Of a DNA stretch of 6,033 bases, positions 1 through 4,457 are shown one piece after another. The translations under genes were made by a program, and so were the position numbers. The notes beneath the pieces were generated by a model. It had not been told where the DNA came from. It saw only the letters and a program-made list of their open reading frames with translations, and searched no databases. This DNA comes from Clostridiales bacterium (lineage in GTDB: Bacteria; Bacillota; Clostridia; Peptostreptococcales; Anaerovoracaceae), in contig WRJV01000181.1 of the NCBI GenBank assembly GCA_009778415.1, forward strand, positions 1 to 6,033. Direction: 5' to 3'. Numbering within the stretch: position 1 is the stretch's first letter; the number at the start of each line of letters is the position of its first letter.

Positions 1-549
1 GACGTGTTCGGCACGAAGCTTCAGGTGCCGGTAAAATACCTGATGGACAAGAAAGTGCTTACAGGGGACACGGACGGCCTGTTCCATCCCGAAAAAAACA
101 TCAACAGGGCAGAGTTCGCCACCATCATGGCAAAAGCCACGAACAACGTAGCTGAGCTGGCGGTCTACGGCAATGAAGACATCTTCAGCGACCTGGACGG
201 GTACGGCTGGGCAAAGCCTTACATCAACGCAGTGTCGAAAGCGGGGCTCTTCAAAGGCAGGAGCAGCGACAGGTTCGCGCCCAGCGAGGACGTCACGTAC
301 GCCGAGGTGATAACGGTGCTGATAAGGATGAACGGCGCAGCGGACGCAGCGGAAAGCATGGGGCCAAAGTGGCCAGACAACTACATAGCCTATGCGGAAA
401 AGGAGAAAAACAAGTGGACGGTGGACGTGGTCATAAAGGACTGGAACGCCCCTGCCGCAAAAGGCGACGCGGTGCTGCTGCTGTACAGGAACATGCCAAA
501 GGACGAAGCCAAGCCTGAAGATCAGGAAGAAGATAAAACAAAACCTTAA
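1..549 (+). CDS. SLH-domain surface protein, 3' part only (5' end outside window)
   Basis: The reading frame is open from the first base, so the gene begins upstream. A GTG at base 4 is not a credible start because it would leave no signal peptide and would begin inside the first SLH repeat. The visible 182 residues are a full SLH triad. SLH1 is about residues 8-45, with TGDTDGLFHP and NRAEF (35-39). SLH2 is about 60-110, with FSDLDGYGWAKPYI. SLH3 starts near KWPDNYI (about 123) and is degenerate. The protein ends about 17 residues later in a Lys/Glu/Asp/Pro-rich tail. SLH triads anchor exported proteins non-covalently to secondary cell-wall polymer. Nothing functional follows the triad, so any effector domain would have to lie upstream; alternatively this is an SLH-only protein like the N-terminus of its neighbours. 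The next SLH gene starts 24 bases downstream. Family assignment is firm; the role beyond wall attachment is unknown. Confidence 0.88.
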   Translation, partial: DVFGTKLQVPVKYLMDKKVLTGDTDGLFHPEKNINRAEFATIMAKATNNVAELAVYGNEDIFSDLDGYGWAKPYINAVSKAGLFKGRSSDRFAPSEDVTYAEVITVLIRMNGAADAAESMGPKWPDNYIAYAEKEKNKWTVDVVIKDWNAPAAKGDAVLLLYRNMPKDEAKPEDQEEDKTKP

Positions 550-560
550 AAACAGGAAAC

Positions 561-568
561 AGGAGGAG
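561..568 (+). promoter_or_regulatory. Ribosome binding site of the second SLH gene
   Basis: AGGAGGAG lies 5 bases before the ATG at 574 (GGAGG core 7 bases before it). This fixes that start, which is followed at once by a typical signal peptide. The site lies in the 24-base gap after the upstream stop codon, with no room for a separate promoter, which supports cotranscription. Confidence 0.85.
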
Positions 569-573
569 ATGTT

Positions 574-2016
574 ATGGTTAAGAGAAACAGCAGATACCTA
601 TTGAGGAAAGCGCTCATCTGCACGATGGCGGTTTTGCTGGCGGGGAGCGCGGTTTTTGCCGCAGCCGTGCCGCCGGACGTTGCGGGCTCCGCACAAAAGG
701 ACGCTATTACGGCCCTTGTGGAAGCAGACGTGATCACAGGCAGCACTGACGGCCTTTTCCACCCATTTGACAACCTGACGCGGGCGCAGGCCTGCATCAT
801 AATAGTAAAAGCCATCAACCCGCCAAACGCCGAGATAGCGGGGACGCCCACCCAGAGGGTGCCGTCCAGCGGCTTTTCCGACATGACCGGGTACGGCTGG
901 GCCGAGGGCTACGTCAGCTATGCCGTCAGGCACGGCATCGTAAAGGGGTACCTCGACGGGACGTTCAAGCCGGGCAGCAACGTGACGTGCAGCGAGATGC
1001 TCACCATGGTGCTCAGGGCCGCCGGGTTTGCTGACAGCGACATCGGCACGAGCTGGCCCCGGGACTTCATCGCCAAGGCAATCGAGGAAGGGATAACGGC
1101 TGGGCTCCCGGAAGACCTGCCAAACTTTGCGACAAAGGAGATCGCAGCCCGGATGGCGTACAACAAGTTTGACGTGCTGAGGGCGATAGGGGCGCCGCCG
1201 GAGGAAGAAGACGGCGATGGTGATGCCGACGCCGACAAGCCGGGGGACGTGGAAACGCCGCAGGGCCTTGGGAACCTGACGTTCGCCGAAGGGAAGTTTG
1301 ACGGCAACATCACGATGTACGCAGGGATAGCCATCAGCTCGAAAGTAGAGGTCTACACCTACGGCCTCAAGAAGGACTACAAAAAAGACATGAAGCTGCC
1401 GTCAAAGAAGAGCGAGCTCCGGAAAGACACGATCCACAAGTTCAAAGCGGCAGACACCCCGTGCTTCTACGCCAAGACGGGGAACGAAATAACCATGATG
1501 GTGCTGCCCACGGACACAGGGTTTAATGGCAGGATATACTGCGTCATCAACGGCTACACCAACACGACCAACGGCAAAGGCGACGCTGTCTACAACCTCA
1601 ACACATTGGCCGCAGCCCAAAAGGTGTCCTGGCTTACAGCAGACACAAACTTTGTCCTGCCACCGCCGGAATACCTTGACGGTGAGGTTTACGAACTGAC
1701 TACGACGACAGCTGGCGGCACGATCAAAAGCATCAACAAGGCTTCGGACGCAGACAGCAGAAAAGAGTTCATCGAAATAACTTCTGGCGCATGGGAAAAA
1801 GTGTTGGATTTTTCAGGCGGCGTAGTAACTATTGACAACGCAGCCGAAAGCAAATTCGGGGTTGAAGACAGCTCTGTGGTCTATGTGCTCAACGCAGACG
1901 GCAAGTCGTACAAGGTAGGCAGGATGGGCGACGTAAAAAAAGGCTCTGAGATAAGGGCGTTCTCCATAAGGAAAAACGAAGAAGTGGCTTCATACATCAC
2001 AGTGAAGCAGAAGTGA
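574..2016 (+). CDS. S-layer homology domain protein, 480 aa, N-terminal SLH triad
   Basis: This is a complete exported wall protein. Residues 1-31 form a signal peptide: basic n-region, hydrophobic core about 13-28, probable cleavage after AVFA (29) or two residues later. SLH1 is about 41-80 (TGSTDGLFHP; TRAQ at 69-72, where the usual motif is TRAE). SLH2 is about 100-152 (FSDMTGYGWAEGYV; TCSE at 138-141). SLH3 is about 160-203, beginning SWPRDFI. A Pro/Glu/Asp linker (208-229) follows, with alternating aspartates from 213 to 225. Residues 230-480 form a Thr/Val/Lys-rich, probably beta-rich region with no catalytic motif that I recognise. Its end (VVYVLNADGKSYKV and after) resembles the post-SLH modules of the gene at 4458. 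The SLH triad would bind secondary wall polymer and display the C-terminal part outside the cell. It sits between another SLH gene and an AEC permease in an apparent operon. The specific function is unknown. Confidence 0.9.
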   Translation: MVKRNSRYLLRKALICTMAVLLAGSAVFAAAVPPDVAGSAQKDAITALVEADVITGSTDGLFHPFDNLTRAQACIIIVKAINPPNAEIAGTPTQRVPSSGFSDMTGYGWAEGYVSYAVRHGIVKGYLDGTFKPGSNVTCSEMLTMVLRAAGFADSDIGTSWPRDFIAKAIEEGITAGLPEDLPNFATKEIAARMAYNKFDVLRAIGAPPEEEDGDGDADADKPGDVETPQGLGNLTFAEGKFDGNITMYAGIAISSKVEVYTYGLKKDYKKDMKLPSKKSELRKDTIHKFKAADTPCFYAKTGNEITMMVLPTDTGFNGRIYCVINGYTNTTNGKGDAVYNLNTLAAAQKVSWLTADTNFVLPPPEYLDGEVYELTTTTAGGTIKSINKASDADSRKEFIEITSGAWEKVLDFSGGVVTIDNAAESKFGVEDSSVVYVLNADGKSYKVGRMGDVKKGSEIRAFSIRKNEEVASYITVKQK

Positions 2017-2033
2017 GGGTCAAGGCAGATTAA

Positions 2034-2963
2034 GTGTACGGGCAGTTTTCAGTAATTTTCGCTCTGATGCTGACAGGGTACTTCCTGCGGAAAGCAAATG
2101 TCACCAGCGATGAGATGAACAGGGGGCTGAATAAATTCATTGTCAATTTTTCATTCCCCTGCTTTGTTTTTTACAAGGTCACGGAGCTGGACGTCAGCAG
2201 CGGGTTCCTAAAGGAATTCCTGCTGGCTTTTGCCTTGTCTTCCGCGCTGTTCCTTGCTTTTGGCGTGTACGCCTACGGCTACGCGAGGCTCCGGCGGTTC
2301 ACTCCGGAAGACGCCTGCTCCGCCGAGCCCATGATGGTGTTCCCCAACAACGCGTTCATGGGCTTCCCCATAGCCAACATTTTTTTCGGCAGCACGGGGC
2401 TCATGTTCATGCTGGCAAACAACATAGCCATGAACTTGACGCTGTTTTCCTACGGGGTCTTTGTGCTGAGGCGGGGCGGCGACAAGAAGTTTTCGCCAAA
2501 GAGCTTTGCAATGTGCCTGCTGAACCCAAACATACTGGCGCTGGCGGCCGGGCTGCTTTTTTACGCGCTCAAGATTCCCCTCCCCGAGCCAGCCGGCTCC
2601 TACCTTTCGTACATCGGAGGCATATGCACCCCCATGGCCATGATATTCATCGGCTCGACGCTGGTGGGGACGAACATCATAGAGGTAGTCAAAGACAGGC
2701 TCGTCCTTGAGCCTGCCGTAAACAAGAATATCGTGCTTCCCGTGCTGGCCTATTTCATTCTGGCGTTCCTGCCGCTGCCCGTCATGATCAAGAAGATCGT
2801 GATATTCGGGAACTGCTTCCCGTCTGCCGCAGTGGCGTCGGTCCTGGTGGAGACGGAGGGGAGAAACAGTGCGCTGGCCTGCAAGATACTGGTGGTAAGC
2901 ACGGCGGTTTCGGTGGCCAGCATCCCTGCTTTCGTCAAATTGATCAACTTGCTGGTGGTATGA
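2034..2963 (+). CDS. AEC-family (auxin efflux carrier-like) permease
   Basis: This 309-residue integral membrane protein has about ten hydrophobic segments and a polar middle loop near residues 146-157, the normal size and shape for the AEC/Mem_trans family. Visible family signatures are the N-terminal FIVNFSFP (35-42), FPNNAFMGFPI (103-113), NPNI (164-167) followed by a Gly/Leu-rich helix and IPLPEP, and CTPMAMIFIGSTL (about 198-210). Characterised family members move organic acids such as malate, or auxin in plants, as secondary carriers; the substrate here is not predictable. The start is GTG at 2034, directly after an in-frame TAA, and fits the N-terminus expected for the family. The only ribosome-site-like sequence is a weak AAGG at 2022-2025, so translation may be coupled to the SLH gene ending 17 bases upstream. 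An MFS transporter gene follows after 13 bases. Confidence 0.88.
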   Translation: MYGQFSVIFALMLTGYFLRKANVTSDEMNRGLNKFIVNFSFPCFVFYKVTELDVSSGFLKEFLLAFALSSALFLAFGVYAYGYARLRRFTPEDACSAEPMMVFPNNAFMGFPIANIFFGSTGLMFMLANNIAMNLTLFSYGVFVLRRGGDKKFSPKSFAMCLLNPNILALAAGLLFYALKIPLPEPAGSYLSYIGGICTPMAMIFIGSTLVGTNIIEVVKDRLVLEPAVNKNIVLPVLAYFILAFLPLPVMIKKIVIFGNCFPSAAVASVLVETEGRNSALACKILVVSTAVSVASIPAFVKLINLLVV

Positions 2964-2964
2964 A

Positions 2965-2971
2965 AAGGAGG
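2965..2971 (+). promoter_or_regulatory. Ribosome binding site that decides the MFS gene start
   Basis: AAGGAGG lies 5 bases before ATG 2977. An in-frame GTG at 2971 overlaps the last base of this site and so cannot be its start; ATG 2977 is chosen. The site sits in the 13-base gap behind the AEC stop codon. Confidence 0.8.
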
Positions 2972-2976
2972 TGCCC

Positions 2977-4161
2977 ATGGACAAAGTTAAAATAGGCAGA
3001 ACTGAGATATCAAAGGACTTGTTCATATTTTTGGTCATAAGCGTCCTGCTGGGCATGGTCGCCGCAGTGGAAAACACTTCCCTGGCCAACCGGCTGTACG
3101 AAGACCTTGATTTCACCGTGATGCAGCGGGCCTTGCTGGAAGCGCCCAGGGAGACGCCGGGGCTGCTTTCGGTGGTGTTCATCGGGATGATGAACGGGCT
3201 GGGCGACGTGAGGATCGCCGCCGTCGCAAACATCCTGGGCGGAGTGGGCCTGATATTCTTTGGCCTGGTCCCGAACAACTTCGGACTCGTCCTGCTGTTT
3301 CTGGTGGTCTACAGCACCGGCCAGCACCTGTACATGCCGCTATCCAGCACTATTGCCATGACCTTTGCCAAGGGCGAGAACTTCGGGCAGAGGCTGGGCC
3401 AGGTGCAGGGGCTGGGGAGCCTGTCCATCATCGTGTCGAGCGGTGTGCTGTTTTTGGTATACAAGCTTGCCGACGTGTCCTACGGCACGGTTTTCACTAT
3501 GGGCGGCTGCGCCATGCTCGTAGCGGGTGCGCTGTTCATCCTGCTCGGCTCGAAGAGCGAGAAGATCGTCAGCGAAAAAAGGTTTGTGCTCAAGAAGGAG
3601 TACAAGATGTACTACGTACTTGCCACCATCAACGGGGCAAGGAAGCAGATAACCCTCACCTTTGCGCCGTGGCTTCTGATCACCGTCTTTGGCCAGCCTG
3701 TGACCACCATAACAGCGCTGTTTTTCGTCGTGTGCGTGATAAACATCTTCTTCAAGCCTTGGTTCGGCGGGCTGATAGACCGCAGAGGGGAAGTGTTTGC
3801 GCTGAAGCTTGAGGCTGTTGTGATGTTCGCGGCCTGCATAGGGTTCACTTTCGCCAAATCCCTGCTCGGAGCAAAAGCCGCCCTTATGACAGTAGGGTTT
3901 TGCTACATCATCGACAAGCTTATGGAATCAGCTGTCATGGCAAGGGCGACTTACGTGAAGAGGATATCAAAGGACCCTGCCGACGTAGCCAGGACGCTGA
4001 CCATGGGGCAGAGCATGGACCACGTCATATCAGTCTGCCTGCCGGTCTTTGCCGGGTACGCTTGGTACACCGGCGGCGCTGACGGGTACATGTACGTTTT
4101 CGCCGGCGGGATAGTCATTTCGGTGGTAAATTTTGTTGTAGCGGGCAAGTTGAAATATTAA
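2977..4161 (+). CDS. Major facilitator superfamily (MFS) transporter
   Basis: The product has 394 residues and about twelve hydrophobic helices in two halves split by a basic cytoplasmic loop near residues 188-210 (SKSEKIVSEKRFVLKKEYK). This is the usual MFS length and layout. A motif-A-like loop is clear in the second half (FGGLIDRRGE, about 263-272). The equivalent place in the first half is altered to GMMNGLGDVRIA (70-81), preceded by EAPRETPG (55-62) where helix 2 should begin. These features suggest an atypical MFS subgroup rather than a classic drug or sugar porter. The substrate and the direction of transport cannot be inferred. The start is ATG 2977, set by AAGGAGG at 2965-2971. It is the last gene of the apparent operon with the AEC permease and two SLH genes. 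No hairpin-plus-T-run terminator is evident after its TAA; only a short T run at 4195-4199 is seen. Confidence 0.87.
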   Translation: MDKVKIGRTEISKDLFIFLVISVLLGMVAAVENTSLANRLYEDLDFTVMQRALLEAPRETPGLLSVVFIGMMNGLGDVRIAAVANILGGVGLIFFGLVPNNFGLVLLFLVVYSTGQHLYMPLSSTIAMTFAKGENFGQRLGQVQGLGSLSIIVSSGVLFLVYKLADVSYGTVFTMGGCAMLVAGALFILLGSKSEKIVSEKRFVLKKEYKMYYVLATINGARKQITLTFAPWLLITVFGQPVTTITALFFVVCVINIFFKPWFGGLIDRRGEVFALKLEAVVMFAACIGFTFAKSLLGAKAALMTVGFCYIIDKLMESAVMARATYVKRISKDPADVARTLTMGQSMDHVISVCLPVFAGYAWYTGGADGYMYVFAGGIVISVVNFVVAGKLKY

Positions 4162-4172
4162 CCTTAACATAC

Positions 4173-4190
4173 CTGTAATATGGCTGTAAT
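4173..4190 (+). promoter_or_regulatory. Pho-box-like direct repeat, upstream pair
   Basis: CTGTAAT occurs at 4173-4179 and exactly again at 4184-4190, separated by 4 bases (11-base period). The layout is the same as in a PhoB box (CTGTCAT, 4 bases, CTGTCAT), with one base different in each copy. Its last base is the first base of the weak -35 of the upstream promoter. A site for an OmpR/PhoB-family regulator is inferred; which regulator is unknown. Confidence 0.45.
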
Positions 4191-4217
4191 GGACTTTTTG
4201 AACAGGGCTGATATAAT
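4190..4217 (+). promoter_or_regulatory. Promoter P1 with extended -10
   Basis: TATAAT at 4212-4217 is preceded by TG one base upstream (TGATATAAT, 4209-4217), a full extended -10. The best -35 candidate is TGGACT at 4190-4195 (4 of 6 to TTGACA) with a 16-base spacer. Transcription would begin near 4224, giving a leader of about 234 nt for the SLH gene at 4458. Confidence 0.6.
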
Positions 4218-4263
4218 GGTACCGAGGCAGGGCAAAAACCGCTCAAACCTTGCAAGCTCAATG

Positions 4264-4282
4264 TATTACAGTTCTGTTACAA
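4264..4282 (-). promoter_or_regulatory. Pho-box-like direct repeat, downstream pair (opposite orientation)
   Basis: Read on the minus strand this is TTGTAAC, 4 bases, CTGTAAT, the same 7+4+7 layout as the pair at 4173-4190. On the plus strand it is TTACA at 4266-4270 and 4277-4281 (11-base period), also close to the TTAACA-type repeats bound by PhoP of Bacillus subtilis. It ends 13 bases before the -35 of promoter P2, a place where an activator could contact polymerase. Regulator binding is inferred. Confidence 0.42.
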
Positions 4283-4295
4283 TTGACTGAATCGG

Positions 4296-4325
4296 TTGAC
4301 TGGAAGCTCGCCCAAAGAGTATAAT
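4296..4325 (+). promoter_or_regulatory. Promoter P2, consensus sigma-A type
   Basis: TTGACT (4296-4301, 5 of 6 to consensus) and a perfect TATAAT (4320-4325) are separated by 18 bases. Transcription would start near 4331-4334, leaving a leader of about 125 nt before the ATG at 4458. A second TTGACTG 13 bases upstream (4283-4289) is too far from this -10 to serve as its -35. Confidence 0.75.
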
Positions 4326-4384
4326 TCAATGTGATGGATTGTGTGTATTCACCAATATGCATTTTCTATAAAGGTCAGATTATC

Positions 4385-4437
4385 TTCGGAAGGGGAGGAT
4401 AGTTTGCAAGAAAAATCAACATAACTCCCCTTCGGAA
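4385..4437 (+). repeat. Imperfect inverted repeat (stem-loop) in the 5' leader
   Basis: The arm TTCGGAAGGGGAG (4385-4397) pairs with CTCCCCTTCGGAA (4425-4437) at 12 of 13 positions, the only mismatch being a G opposite a G. The loop is 27 bases. No T run follows, so it is not an ordinary intrinsic terminator. It ends 6 bases before the ribosome site of the downstream SLH gene, suggesting a role in transcript stability or translation control (inference). Confidence 0.6.
4404..4424 (+). CDS. Possible six-codon leader minicistron in the stem-loop
   Basis: TTG at 4404 opens a six-codon frame (MQEKST) ending at TAA 4422-4424, the base before the right arm of the stem. GGGGAGG at 4392-4398, in the left arm, lies 5 bases ahead of the TTG and could act as a ribosome site. 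Such a short frame with a TTG start can arise by chance. It is listed because start site, stop and stem coincide. Confidence 0.2.
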   Translation: MQEKST

Positions 4438-4443
4438 AACTTT

Positions 4444-4450
4444 AAGGAGG
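4444..4450 (+). promoter_or_regulatory. Ribosome binding site of the last SLH gene
   Basis: AAGGAGG is spaced 7 A/T-only bases (AATTTAT) from ATG 4458. This is near-optimal spacing in an unstructured A+T-rich stretch and fits a highly translated gene. Confidence 0.88.
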
Positions 4451-4457
4451 AATTTAT

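Larger units (their letters stand above)
4162..4457 (+). other. Regulatory intergenic region and 5' leader of the last SLH gene
   Basis: About 296 bases carry no convincing gene and are noticeably more A+T-rich than the flanking genes. In order, the region holds a Pho-box-like repeat pair, an extended -10 promoter, a short stretch with an 8-base palindrome CTTGCAAG (4249-4256), a second repeat pair on the opposite strand, a consensus sigma-A promoter, and a leader with a long stem-loop and a ribosome site. Each is listed separately. No known riboswitch class was recognised. Confidence 0.8.

Noticed and set aside
574..660. Lipoprotein signal for the second SLH protein because of Cys16
   Set aside because: The residues before Cys (ALIC) do not fit a lipobox, and the hydrophobic core continues past it to a normal A-x-A type cleavage site.
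546..1334. Minus-strand frames opposite the second SLH gene
   Set aside because: They are overlapping shadows of the G+C-biased codon pattern, with no recognisable domain and no ribosome site.
2208..3278. Long open frame of 356 codons on the minus strand
   Set aside because: It runs antisense across both transporter genes, crosses their junction, has no ribosome site and a His/Arg/Gln-rich composition without domains. The plus-strand frames have clear family motifs.
4162..4200. Intrinsic terminator after the MFS gene, suggested by the TTTTT run
   Set aside because: No G+C-rich stem precedes the T run. The repeats here are direct, not inverted.
4218..4260. Possible cyclic-di-GMP (GEMM) riboswitch, suggested by CAGGGCAAAAACC
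   Set aside because: Only this short stretch resembles the class. The following conserved core and paired elements are missing.
4339..4378. Third promoter with TATAAA near 4370
   Set aside because: No -35-like hexamer lies at 16-18 bases. The nearest options give spacers of about 13 or 22 bases.
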